NCBI RefSeq assembly: GCF_036231355.1
Contig: NZ_CP109496.1
Coordinates: 8,116,709 to 8,180,708 of the forward strand
DNA from: Streptomyces sp. NBC_01431
Lineage (GTDB): Bacteria; Actinomycetota; Actinomycetes; Streptomycetales; Streptomycetaceae
Reading direction: 5' to 3'
Length of the DNA: 64,000 nt
The notes under the pieces are model-generated. The model saw nothing but the letters and a program-made list of their open reading frames with translations. It was not told the DNA's origin and ran no database searches. Every line of letters starts with the position of its first letter. Within the stretch, counting starts at the first letter, position 1. The translations under genes were made by a program, and so were the position numbers. Positions 35,662 to 44,101 of the stretch are shown piece after piece.

Positions 35662-37103
35662 TAGTGCTTGGTCAGGTTGGTGCGGGGTCGGGGATGTTGC
35701 GGTGACAGGTGGGGCAGGCGCCGGTCCAGGCTGCGAGGAGTAACTGCAGTTCGCGGACGACTCGGTAGAGGCTCAGGCCGACGCCGTCTCTTTTGGGGAC
35801 CGGGTCAGTCGCTGGAGGGTGCAGAAGGCGTGGGCGACGGAGACGAGGGTGACGTGGTGGTGCCAGCCGGGCCAGGTGCGGCCCTCGAAGTGGGCCAGGC
35901 CCAGGGCCTGTTTCATCTCGCGGTAGTCGTTCTCGATGCGCCAGCGGAGCTTCGCGGTGCGGACGAGGGTGGCCAGTGGGGTGGTCTCGGGCAGGTTGGA
36001 CAGCCAGAACTGCACTGGTTCGTCCTGGTCGGCCGGCCATTCGGCCAGCAGCCAGCGCACCGGCAACTCGCCCCCGGCCGTGGCTTTGCGGATCTCGCGT
36101 CCGGCGGGCCGGATCCGCAGGGCCACGAAGCGGGAGTACATACGTTTGTGCCCGCTGCGGCCGGTCCCGGGCCGCGAGCCCTCGCGCCACTGCACCGGCC
36201 GCGCAGCCCGTTTCCCCGCCGCAAGGACCAGACTCTTCACCGTCTTCGCCGCTTCTGGGTAGGCCGGCCCCGCTCGTCGGCCCCGGCCGGAACAGGCCGG
36301 GATGCACAGCTGTGCGTCCCCAGGCTGCGCGGTGGTCGTGGTCGAGATGCCCACCACGTAGTCGAGCCCGCGGCCCTCCAGGCCGAGGCGGAAGGCGGCG
36401 GTGTCGCCATAGCCGCCGTCCGCGATGACCAGGGGGACATCAAGACCCCAGGACCGCGTCTCGTCGACCATGTCGAGGGCCAGCTGCCACTTTTCGACAT
36501 GCCCCACTCCGGCCGGGATACCGCACCTGCCACGCCGGGCCACCTTGGCCGCATTGGCCTTCGGCGACGCCGGATCCCAGCTCTCGGGCAGGAACAGACG
36601 CCAGTTCACCGCCGCCGACGCGTTGTCGGACGCCAGGTGCAGCGACACTCCCGCCTGGCAGTTGGTGACCTTGCCCGCCGTCCCCGTGTACTGCCGAGAC
36701 ACACACGCGGACGCGTCCCCGTCCTTGAGGAACCCGGTGTCGTCGATGACCAGCGCCGTCGGTCTGACGACCGGCTGCATCCGCCACGCGAGCCGGGCCC
36801 GCACGTGTGCCGCGTCCCACGGGCTGGACGTGATGAAGTGGGCCAGCGCCTGCCGGTTGCCGTCCTCGCCCAACCGGGCGGCCATCGGTTCCACCGACTT
36901 GCGCCCGCCCTCCAGCAGCAGCCCCCGCAGATAGACCGCACCCCACCGACGCTGATCCACCCGCCCGAACGGCTCGAACATCTCCGCCGCGAAGTCCTCC
37001 AGATCACACCGGACCGCGGCCAACTCCCCACCCAGCACACACGATCAACGACACAACCGATCAAGAAGACACGCCACCGCCGAACGAACTTGACCAAGCA
37101 CTA
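35662..37103. mobile_element. IS701-family insertion sequence, apparently intact
   Basis: TAGTGCTTGGTCA at the left end and TGACCAAGCACTA at the right end are perfect 13-base inverted repeats. A CTAG tetranucleotide lies outside each (35658-35661 and 37104-37107), matching the target duplication of IS701-type elements. The element is about 1.44 kb with one full-length transposase gene. It disrupts the otsA fragment. Confidence 0.9.
35773..37038 (-). CDS. IS701-family transposase
   Basis: The product is 421 residues with no visible defect. The catalytic first aspartate is in TALVIDDTGFLKDGDAS, the second in DVPLVIADGGYGDTAAFRL, and the glutamate lies in WRIENDYREMKQALGLAHF, the typical YREMK-like signature of IS4/IS701 transposases. 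The flanking inverted repeats and CTAG duplications are intact, so it may be a recent arrival. Confidence 0.92.
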   Translation of the reverse strand: MLGGELAAVRCDLEDFAAEMFEPFGRVDQRRWGAVYLRGLLLEGGRKSVEPMAARLGEDGNRQALAHFITSSPWDAAHVRARLAWRMQPVVRPTALVIDDTGFLKDGDASACVSRQYTGTAGKVTNCQAGVSLHLASDNASAAVNWRLFLPESWDPASPKANAAKVARRGRCGIPAGVGHVEKWQLALDMVDETRSWGLDVPLVIADGGYGDTAAFRLGLEGRGLDYVVGISTTTTAQPGDAQLCIPACSGRGRRAGPAYPEAAKTVKSLVLAAGKRAARPVQWREGSRPGTGRSGHKRMYSRFVALRIRPAGREIRKATAGGELPVRWLLAEWPADQDEPVQFWLSNLPETTPLATLVRTAKLRWRIENDYREMKQALGLAHFEGRTWPGWHHHVTLVSVAHAFCTLQRLTRSPKETASA

Positions 37104-37322
37104 CTAGGAGGTGGTCAAGCCGACCGCTTCCGGGAACCGGGCGGCCTGTGGCAGCAGTGGCTCCAGGATGCACCTCACATGCAGAGCGACTCGGACCCCA
37201 CCCCCTCCAATTTGAGCCTCATCCGTCGGCTTTGTGCGTTCGTCGACGAATGCGCCGAGGCATGATAGAGCCCCCATCTTCTGGTGGTCTCACTGGACCA
37301 TGCCCGGCGCTCACGGGAGCGG

Positions 37323-37440
37323 TCAGATCTGTGTGCGGGACGCGATGTAGTCGAGCCAGTCGCGTCTGGCGTATCCGGTCCAGCGGATGGCGTTGCTGAT
37401 GCTGGTGCCGGTGAAGTCGGCGAGGACGGACGCAGGTGCC
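37323..37440 (-). pseudogene. C-terminal fragment resembling a Streptomyces recombinase-like protein
   Basis: About 38 residues before a stop at 37323 read ASVLADFTGTSISNAIRWTG and YARRDWLDYIASR. A similar hydrophobic-helix-then-tryptophan tail ends many Streptomyces integrase- or transposase-associated proteins. The upstream part is not coding. The identification is tentative. The rest of 37110-37630 has no gene I can support. Confidence 0.3.
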
Positions 37441-37630
37441 CAGCCGGAGTGCCGGTTGGGCACGCGCCCTCCGCTGCCGCGCTCAACCTGACGGAGACCT
37501 GGCGGACGTGTCACACAAGACAACGGTGAGGGTTCAAAACGATGACTACTCAAGCGGCTGGGTGTCCGGTGGTTCTGTCTCCTACGCTATTGGTCCGAAA
37601 CGGTTGGGGTTCTGGGTCGTTGATCCCTGC

Positions 37631-37888
37631 GTGAGTGAACTGGTGGGGGACGCACGGCAGTTGTCGCCGTCGGCGCAGGATGCCCTTCGGCTGCGGGTGG
37701 TGGCCGCGTTGGTGGCGGGCCGGACTCGCGAGGATATCGCGGCGGTGTTCCAGGTCTCGCTCAAGGCCGTGGACAACGCGTGGGCGAAGTGGCTGGCCGG
37801 CGGACGTGAGGCGCTCGTGGCCCAGCCGCGTGGGCGCCGGGTCGGGGAAGACCCCCACCCCACAAACCCAACGCCCCCGTCAGCAAGT
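37631..37888 (+). pseudogene. IS630-family transposase, N-terminal fragment
   Basis: GTG 37631 starts SELVGDARQLSPSAQDALRL, followed by the helix-turn-helix (REDIAAVFQVSLKAVDNAW and AKWLAGGREALVAQPRGRR). This is the first ~75 residues of an IS630-type transposase. The catalytic domain is missing, and the frame ends in low-complexity sequence. Confidence 0.65.
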
Positions 37889-37969
37889 TGACGGGGACTC
37901 ATGAACGATCGAGGTTAAGCCGGGCAGTAGCGCTATTCGAGCCCGATCACTCCGTACTTGTCGCGTCGC

Positions 37970-38584
37970 TTATGTCTTCCTTTTGCGAAAGATGACTTTC
38001 CTTCGCCAGGGTGTCGCTGCGGTCGCAGCGCTACCGACGAATAGGGCGAGTGCGGCCGCAGCCCAGCTGTACGGGTCAGCGGCCGGATTAGCGGTCCAGT
38101 CCCACCAGTTGAGGGGATACCAGACCAGCAAGAAGGCTGAAGTGAGGGGGATGGCCCAAGCGAGTGGCTGCCCGAGCAACCAAGCCGAGAGCAGGGCCAT
38201 GCCGAGCCAGATCAGGACGGATCGAACGAAGATGACCCCGGCGCCGGGCCCGACAGCCAGCGTCTCCATGACGAAAGAGAGAGTGCAGGTCGTCAGCGTC
38301 AAGGCGATGCAGTACATGCCACGAACTCGGTGCATTGTGACTGCGCCCATTTCGTCGTGTGCCGACATCGCTCCGCCGAGTGTGGCGGTGAGGAAGACGG
38401 CCGACAGGAGCGGAAGCTCCTGCCGGTAGGGCACGCCTGTGGTGAGGCCTCCACTGCCGATGGAGGGAAGCGCAATGTGTGTGCCACCGAAGAGTGCCGA
38501 CAGAAGGGCAACCGCTGCCGTTGCAGCGAGGACCCCTCCGCCTCGGTGAACTCGCGCATAGCGAAGCAGGTCAGCGTGGTTCAT
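37970..38584 (-). CDS. membrane protein of the peptide-ABC locus
   Basis: The product is 204 residues with about six membrane helices (VLAATAAVALLSALFGG, LLSAVFLTATLGGAMSA, MYCIALTLTTCTLSFV, FVRSVLIWLGMALLSAWLL, WAIPLTSAFLLVWYPLNWW, WAAAALALFVGSAATAA). ATG 38584 overlaps the upstream gene's stop by 14 bases, so the two are coupled. It is probably a second permease-like subunit or an immunity component for the secreted peptide encoded at the head of the locus. It has no recognised family name. Confidence 0.7.
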   Translation of the reverse strand: MNHADLLRYARVHRGGGVLAATAAVALLSALFGGTHIALPSIGSGGLTTGVPYRQELPLLSAVFLTATLGGAMSAHDEMGAVTMHRVRGMYCIALTLTTCTLSFVMETLAVGPGAGVIFVRSVLIWLGMALLSAWLLGQPLAWAIPLTSAFLLVWYPLNWWDWTANPAADPYSWAAAALALFVGSAATAATPWRRKVIFRKRKT

Positions 38585-39872
38585 CAGGCGTGCACCAGGA
38601 GGTGTCTCGAAGAAGTTGGCTACGCTCCTGCGCGACCCACTGCTGTTGTTGGACTGATGGCATCCGTACAGCGTTGGCAGCCTCGCGCTGGGCCTCGGAG
38701 ACCCCTTCGACGTGGAGCCCCTTGTCAGCGACGGCGGGGTCCTGGCCCATGGACCGGTATTCCAGCCACAGATGGATGTTGTCGATTGCTTGCCAGGCCT
38801 GGATTTCCTTCCGGGGCGGTCGGCATCGGCCGAACGACTCGGTGAAGACCTGGTGCGCCATGGCAATTGCCGCAGCGCGTACGTGGCCTTCGGTGACGTC
38901 GAACCCTCGGTCGCCCAACTGGGTGCGTTGCAGTCCGAATTCATAGAACCAGGCCGGGATTTTGATCCCCGGTTGGGAGGTCTGGCCAAGGCGCTGTGCC
39001 ATGCGGGTCAGGTCCGGCAGGTACTTTCGGTGCTCGGGCCAGACGCACACGCGCGGAGCGGTCTCGCCGGCACGGTCGCACAGCGGCGTGGTCGCCGATG
39101 CTGGGCGCTCCACGCGCAGTTCTCCAGCGGCCGGAGCTGCGGCCAGAGCGCCAAAGGCGCAGACCACCGCCCCGACGGCAACAGCGCGGATGTGGCGTGG
39201 CAGCCCCCGGCCGGGCATCTGGTCATCGGCCTTCCGCTTCGTCGGCGGCGCCGTCACCGCCAGCACAGCGAGGGCAAGAGCGCACAGCAGGCGAAGCACA
39301 ACCGGCAGCGGGCGCATGTATGTGTCGGGCGGCCCCGCAAGGACATTGAATTTGAACGGCAGTGCCAACATGCTGATGAAACAGCCCAGCGCGCACACGA
39401 TGGGTGTGAACCCGGCCGACGGCCACCATCGGCCGGCCAAATGCCCTACGGACGCGAAAATGATCAGGGTCGAAGCCCCCAACAGCAGGTAGGACGGCCA
39501 CAGGAATCCTGGTCCTGCGTCGCCGAACGAGACTGCTGCGGCGACAAGACACCCGACCGCGTATGCGAGGAATCCCAGCGTGAGTGTCGCGGCCAACCGT
39601 GCAGCTTCGATCCGCCAACTCGGCCGGGCCGCCGCGAGAAGGAACTCGGGCATCTTCGCTCGGGACGAGCGGCCAGCCTGCCAGGCAGAGACGCCGGCGA
39701 GGACGGGCCCCAGGAAAAGAGTGACGACCTGTGCCGCCACGCTCGCCTCGGGCCATACACCGATCCAATACCGGGTCCGTCCGAAGAGCACCACCAGGTC
39801 CACGGCGATCATCACGGGAAAGGCAGTGAGAAGGGGGGAACGTCGCAGTTCAATGCGATAGGCGTTCAACAT
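38571..39872 (-). CDS. ABC-type permease with large C-terminal extracellular domain
   Basis: The product is 433 residues. About six helices occupy residues 15-205 (LLTAFPVMIAVDLVVLF, VVTLFLGPVLAGVSAWQ, AYAVGCLVAAAVSFG and others). A further helix near 222-242 (VAVGAVVCAFGALAAAPA) is followed by a ~190-residue polar domain with three to four cysteines (ATTPLCDRAGETAPRVCV, SFGRCRPPRKE, DTSWCTPDEPR). The N-terminal half resembles drug- or bacteriocin-type ABC-2 permeases, and the tail may face outside. It overlaps the ATPase gene by 7 bases. Likely partner: the ATPase at 39866. Confidence 0.7.
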   Translation of the reverse strand: MLNAYRIELRRSPLLTAFPVMIAVDLVVLFGRTRYWIGVWPEASVAAQVVTLFLGPVLAGVSAWQAGRSSRAKMPEFLLAAARPSWRIEAARLAATLTLGFLAYAVGCLVAAAVSFGDAGPGFLWPSYLLLGASTLIIFASVGHLAGRWWPSAGFTPIVCALGCFISMLALPFKFNVLAGPPDTYMRPLPVVLRLLCALALAVLAVTAPPTKRKADDQMPGRGLPRHIRAVAVGAVVCAFGALAAAPAAGELRVERPASATTPLCDRAGETAPRVCVWPEHRKYLPDLTRMAQRLGQTSQPGIKIPAWFYEFGLQRTQLGDRGFDVTEGHVRAAAIAMAHQVFTESFGRCRPPRKEIQAWQAIDNIHLWLEYRSMGQDPAVADKGLHVEGVSEAQREAANAVRMPSVQQQQWVAQERSQLLRDTSWCTPDEPR

Positions 39873-40642
39873 GTAGCTTCCTCGGCCGAACCGCGGTTAC
39901 CCAGGACAGTCATGTAGCCGCGCTCAAGCGGGCTGTCTCCCGGAGCCGTGGGGGTAGACAGTTGTGCCAGCTGTTGCGGCGTACCGCTGTGGACCACCTG
40001 GCCATCGCTCAGCACAAGGACGGTGTCACAGGCGGCACCCACGTCCTCCACGAGGTGAGTGCTGAGCACAATGGCAGCACCGGCGCGAGCGAGGGAACGG
40101 ATGAGGCTACGGAAGTCGAGGCGCTGCGCTGGGTCGAGTCCAACGGTGGGCTCGTCGAGCAGGAGCAGGGATGGAGAACCAACGATGGCTGCAGCGATCC
40201 CGGCGCGACGCAGCATGCCGCCGGACAGTGACTTCATACGGTCGCGGGCTCGGTCGCTGAGCCCGACGGCAGCCAGAGCTTCGTGGGTGGCGGAGTCTGC
40301 ATCTTTGGCTGGCACCTCGCGCAGCCAGGCACAGTAACGGACGAAATCGATGATGGAGAATGCCGGGAAGTAGCCGAAGTCCTGGGGCAGGTAGCCGATG
40401 CGGCGGCGGACCCGCCGTGCTTCTCGTTCGCTGGTAACCGGTTTACCGAAGAGCTGAAGCTCTCCGCTCTGTGGTGGCGCGATCGTGGCGAGGGTACGGA
40501 ACAGTGTTGTCTTGCCTGCCCCATTGGGGCCCAGCAACCCTGTGACACCCGGCTGAATGGACAGGGTGAGATCGTCGATGATGTTACGGCGTCCGTACCC
40601 TTGCGTAAGGGCCGTCAATTGAGCGACAGAGTGAGTCGTCAT
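39866..40642 (-). CDS. ABC transporter ATP-binding protein
   Basis: The product is 258 residues. Walker A is GLLGPNGAGKTTLFRTL (about 34-50), the Q-loop GYLPQDFGYFPAFS, the signature LSGGMLRRAGIAAA, Walker B SLLLLDEPTVGLDP and the H-switch VLSTHLVEDVG. The sequence belongs to the ABC-2/drug and bacteriocin exporter class. It lies 66 bases downstream of the secreted peptide gene with a strong hairpin between them, and overlaps the permease gene. It energises export of, or self-protection from, a substrate, plausibly the peptide or a related antimicrobial. Confidence 0.92.
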   Translation of the reverse strand: MTTHSVAQLTALTQGYGRRNIIDDLTLSIQPGVTGLLGPNGAGKTTLFRTLATIAPPQSGELQLFGKPVTSEREARRVRRRIGYLPQDFGYFPAFSIIDFVRYCAWLREVPAKDADSATHEALAAVGLSDRARDRMKSLSGGMLRRAGIAAAIVGSPSLLLLDEPTVGLDPAQRLDFRSLIRSLARAGAAIVLSTHLVEDVGAACDTVLVLSDGQVVHSGTPQQLAQLSTPTAPGDSPLERGYMTVLGNRGSAEEATC

Positions 40643-40663
40643 AGATTGAATTCCCTGAAATGC

Positions 40664-40696
40664 GTGGTGGGCCCGCCGTTACGGCGGGCCCACCAC
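40664..40696 (-). terminator. perfect 15-bp hairpin between peptide gene and ABC genes
   Basis: GTGGTGGGCCCGCCG, loop TTA, then CGGCGGGCCCACCAC: a perfect 15-base-pair stem. It lies between the peptide stop (40709) and the ATPase start (40642). It could act as a partial terminator or RNA stabiliser giving more peptide mRNA than transporter mRNA. Confidence 0.8.
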
Positions 40697-40708
40697 GACG
40701 TTAGTGAA

Positions 40709-41044
40709 CTACTGGTATACACTCGTCTTGTTTATCGAGAACGTGCACTCGTACGTGTCGTACTTACCTTCGTAGCCGTTGTACAGCGTGGTGGAGTGGT
40801 GCGCATCAATCTCGGCGCTGCAGTCGTAGTTCGTGTACCAGGACGAACTGATGTACGTATTCGCGTCATAGCAGTAACCGTGACCGGACGTCGAGTACCA
40901 GTACCCCCGGCACCCTGCCTGCCAAGTGCTCTCATTTGAGGCGCTCGACGTCGGCGCGGTAAGACCGACTGCTGCAACCGCCAGGGCTGCAATGACGACA
41001 CCCTTCGCAGTCTTACCCTTTATTCGAGTTACGAAAGAATTCAT
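40709..41044 (-). CDS. secreted four-cysteine, aromatic-rich peptide (bacteriocin-like candidate)
   Basis: The precursor is 111 residues. A Sec signal peptide (KGVVIAALAVAAVGLTA, cleavage probably after TSSA at about 35) leaves a mature chain of about 75 residues. The mature chain has four cysteines (in QAGCRGYW, HGYCYDAN, NYDCSAEI and TYECTFSI), enough for two disulfides, and at least 13 tyrosine or tryptophan residues. Composition is unlike surrounding genes and GC is lower. It heads an ABC-transporter locus, as secreted bacteriocins such as the lactococcin-972 type often do, though the sequence is not that family by eye. AAGGGGGGGAA directly precedes the ATG. Confidence 0.75.
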   Translation of the reverse strand: MNSFVTRIKGKTAKGVVIAALAVAAVGLTAPTSSASNESTWQAGCRGYWYSTSGHGYCYDANTYISSSWYTNYDCSAEIDAHHSTTLYNGYEGKYDTYECTFSINKTSVYQ

Positions 41045-41200
41045 TTCCCCCCCTTGGGAAGTAGAGAGTAGAGACGAAGCATTTTCGCCCCCCCCATGTG
41101 CGAATCACGACCTTAGCATGCTTCATGCGCACGAAAAACGGGGTTTCGAAATCGGTTGGCGCCGTCAAAATTGCAGGGTTTGAGCGTTCTACGAAGTTAC
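41045..41200 (-). promoter_or_regulatory. upstream region of the peptide-ABC locus
   Basis: This low-GC spacer holds the palindrome GCATG-CTT-CATGC at 41116-41128, about 72 bases upstream of the ATG, and a TTGACG box farther up at about 41157-41162 on the minus strand. It presumably carries the promoter and an operator. No regulator gene is adjacent. Confidence 0.35.
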
Positions 41201-41339
41201 AGAATGTCTGAAAAGTTGGGGGGATATGCACCTGATCGATCGGTACATAGCAAAATGATTCGCATCAGGGTGCCCAGGAACCGCGCGAACTCGCCAACTA
41301 TGCGTTCGCGCAACGGTCCAGGTGGCGTGGCAACAGGCC

Positions 41340-41580
41340 CCGGGGCTCACGGCAGTGCCGGCGACTCACTCTCCCTCCTTCAACCGTCCCGCCTGCCCTC
41401 CCGGCGCGGACGCAACAGCGTGCTGATCGACCTCGCAGCGCAGTTGCCCCCCGCTGTCGTCAGCGAGGTCCGCGGCATCTCCGTTGGAGCGGCCACCGGG
41501 CTGGGCCGCCGCCGCGGGCGCCCCCCCCGCGCGCAGTACGCCGTCGAACTCAGCCGCCGCTCGAAGAGCGGAGCCCAGTG
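41340..41580 (+). pseudogene. C-terminal fragment of a recombinase-like protein
   Basis: The plus-strand frame reads VLIDLAAQLPPAVVSEVRGI and SVGAATGLGRRRGRPP, a hydrophobic helix plus GAAT helix that resembles the tail of Streptomyces integrase-associated proteins. Its general pattern is like the fragment at 37323. There is no start and no upstream domain. The identification is tentative. Confidence 0.3.
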
Positions 41581-41640
41581 TCGGATGCTTCCAGCGACAC
41601 TTTCGAGGAACGGAGGCCCCCGCGTGAGTGAATAGGGGGC

Positions 41641-42288
41641 ATGCTCTTCGATTTCACACACGACCACGACGACGAACGACTCAGCGGTGTGTATGGCGGT
41701 GATTCCGCCGGGGCCACCGCCGTCGTGCTGCATGGCGCAGGCACCAGCAACACGGAGCGACTGCTGCCGCTGGTGCGGGAGTTCGTGGCCCACGGCTGAC
41801 GAGGAATCGCCTTCGACTTCTCCGGGCACGGCGAAAGCACCGGCAAACTATGCGAGTCAAGTCTGCGGCGACGGTTCGAGCAGGCCGTAGCGGTGATCGA
41901 CGCGTACGCGCCAGCAGACGGGCCGCTGGTCCTGGTGGGATTCAGCATGAGTGGGCAGACGGTGGCGGATCTCGTCCAGCACTATGGGGATCGGGTGACG
42001 GCCCTGGGGCTGTGTGCACCCGGCGTGTACACCGCCGAAGCGTGGGACGTGCCCTTCGGGGACGGTAACGGTCGGTTCAGCGGGATCATCCGGCGGCCGG
42101 ACAGCTGGCGGGAGGCGCCCGCGCTTGAGGTGCTGCGGGCGTACGAGGGCCGGGCGGTCCTCGCCGTGCCGGGCACGGACGCGGTGATCCCGGCGGCGGT
42201 GACCGAGGCTGTACAGGACACGCTGGCCGCGCGCGCCCAGTACACGCGGTTCGACCTACCGGACGCCCAGCACCAGCTGGGGCTGTAG
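41641..42288 (+). pseudogene. alpha/beta hydrolase with one in-frame TGA
   Basis: From ATG 41641 the frame reads VVLHGAGTSNTERLLPLV, meets TGA at 41797-41799 (after FVAHG), and continues in the same frame RGIAFDFSGHGESTG, LVGFSMSGQTVADLV (nucleophile serine in GFSMSG), DAVIPAAV and DAQHQLGL to TAG 42286. One base change would restore a complete ~215-residue hydrolase with oxyanion, serine, acid and histidine positions. The remaining sequence is undamaged, so the mutation is recent, or a recoding event would have to be invoked. Confidence 0.75.
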
Positions 42289-42330
42289 TTCCGCGAGCAC
42301 GGCGATGACCGGCTGCAGTTCGTTGAGGCG

Positions 42331-43262
42331 GTGCTGAGCGGCCTTGACGACCGTGGCTGGACGGCGACGCGTGAGTGGGTGGCGAAGCAGCTCGGCCACG
42401 GCCGCTCGGTCACCGACTCCCGCCTGCTGCCCGGTGGCTGGAGCTCCCAGATGCGCCGGCTCACGCTCGACGACGCTACGGCCCTGGTGCAACGGACCTT
42501 CGTGAAGCCGTTCTTCCGCCAAGCGGCGGCCGGGCTGCTGACCCGCGAGGCGTCCGTCCTGGCGCTGTTCGCCGGGCAGGAAGGCATCCCGGCGCCCGGT
42601 CTCGTCGCTGTGGACGCCACGGCCGAACACTGCGACCACCCGATGCTGTTGATGTCCGCGCTGCCGGGCCGCGTCCGCGTGGATGCGGACGACCTCGACC
42701 TGCGCCTGGACTTGCTCGCGGCCCAGCTCGTCCGCATCCACGGCGTTGTACCGGCCGAAAGACCGCGCACGTACCAGGCGTGGACAACCCCGGAGCGTGT
42801 CCGCGCACCGGACGGGTCCCTGTGGGAGCGGGCCGTGGATGTGATCCGCCGCGACCCGCCGCCTACGAAGGCTGCTTTCTGCACCGCGACTTCCACCCCG
42901 GGAACGTGCTCTTCACGGGAGCTGGGCCGGGGCTGCGGATCAGCGGTGTCGTGGACTGGGTCGAGACCTCGTGGGGACCTGCCGACCTGGACGTGGCGCA
43001 CTGCTCGACCGCGCTCGCGCTGCTGCACGGGCCGACGTACGGGCTGGACTTTCGCGAGCGGTACGAAGCGCACGGCGGCCGCGACCTTGCCGACGACGCC
43101 GGCCACCTGTACTGGCGGCTGCTCGACGCCCTGCACTACTGCCCCGACGCGGCGAAGCTGGCCGGGCCGTGGCGTGACCTGGGGCGGGACGATCTGACGT
43201 CCGAGGTACTGAGAGAACGGCTGGAGGCGTACGTGGACGGACTGCTGCAACGATACGGCTGA
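42331..43262 (+). pseudogene. aminoglycoside/choline-kinase-type phosphotransferase, frameshifted
   Basis: From GTG 42331 the N-lobe reads GHGRSVTDSRLLPGGWSSQM, LVQRTFVKPFFRQAAAG and HPMLLMSALPGRVR. Near 42866, in a C/G-rich run, the frame shifts by one and the C-lobe continues CFLHRDFHPGNVLFTGAG (Brenner motif HRDFHPGN) and VVDWVETSWGPADLDVAH, ending normally at 43262. All catalytic motifs survive but in two frames. It follows the broken hydrolase by about 40 bases, so both members of a former operon have been inactivated. Confidence 0.8.
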
Positions 43263-43309
43263 CCGGCCCTGGATCACACGTCTGACACCGACCCGAGGAG
43301 GCGCGCGCA

Positions 43310-44023
43310 TTGGCCGCCGTGGTGCTCGTTCATGGCCTGTATCACCGTCCCGAACACTTCGCCCTGGTGGCAGAACGCCTACGGATCGCAGGAACCGAGG
43401 TCCTCGTTCCCGAGCTTCACCGAGGCTCATTGTCGGCTGACACAGCCGCAGTCCAGGCTGTCATCGACTCGCTACCTGAGCCTCCCACTGTGCTCGGTCA
43501 CTCCTACGGAGGGTCAGTGATCACCGGGGTGCGCGGGGCGGGGCACTTGGTCTATCTGGCGGCCTTCGTGTCAGATGCCGGCGAGAGCGCGGCCAATCTG
43601 GGTGGCGCGTCCCTGCAGCTCCAGGACGCGATCAAGCCTGAGTCCGACGGATCGACCAGCCTGCACCCCGACCGGGCTGCTGACGTCCTTTACGGCGGCT
43701 GTCCCGAACCTCTCGCGGCCTGGGCGGTTGGTCTCCTGCGTGCCCAAGCCCCCGGCTGCGGACGAGGCATCCCAGAACACCACAGCTGGAAGCACACATC
43801 CTCCACTTACATCGTCTGCGCACAGGACCTGGCCATTGATCCGGTCCTGCAGCGGAAGATGGCCTCGCGCTGCACCGACGTGCGCGAGTGGCAGACGGGC
43901 CACTCCCCGTTCGTCGGACAGCCCGATCTCGTCGTTGGACTCTTGCAGGAACTGCTCGCCGCCAACACGTTGCGGCGACCCGATGAAGGCGTCACACGCT
44001 GTGTCGGAACCGGTGATCTGTGA
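43310..44023 (+). CDS. alpha/beta-fold esterase/hydrolase (pyrethroid-hydrolase/EstC type)
   Basis: The product is 237 residues from TTG 43310, preceded by GAGGAGG at good distance. The oxyanion motif VVLVHGLYHRPEHF, the nucleophile elbow VLGHSYGGSVITG, the acid region and the C-terminal histidine in WQTGHSPFVGQPDL are all present and correctly spaced. It matches small cofactor-free esterases related to plant hydroxynitrile lyases. The C-terminal ~20 residues are polar and may be an artefact of a lost stop. It stands alone after two pseudogenes, in the same direction. Confidence 0.85.
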   Translation: MAAVVLVHGLYHRPEHFALVAERLRIAGTEVLVPELHRGSLSADTAAVQAVIDSLPEPPTVLGHSYGGSVITGVRGAGHLVYLAAFVSDAGESAANLGGASLQLQDAIKPESDGSTSLHPDRAADVLYGGCPEPLAAWAVGLLRAQAPGCGRGIPEHHSWKHTSSTYIVCAQDLAIDPVLQRKMASRCTDVREWQTGHSPFVGQPDLVVGLLQELLAANTLRRPDEGVTRCVGTGDL

Positions 44024-44101
44024 CGTTCCGCGACTGGTGGGCTGTAGTGCGGTCTTGGATGCTGGAAACGGAAGTCACCCGTGATCTGGGAAGGGGCCGT
44101 C

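Noticed and set aside
38712..39917. 401-codon open frame on the plus strand
   Set aside because: It is antisense to the permease of the peptide-ABC locus; the minus strand has coupled starts, membrane helices and motifs.
41797..41799. TGA as a selenocysteine codon in the hydrolase
   Set aside because: The position is not catalytic in the hydrolase fold and no selenocysteine insertion hairpin is visible right after it; a nonsense mutation is simpler.
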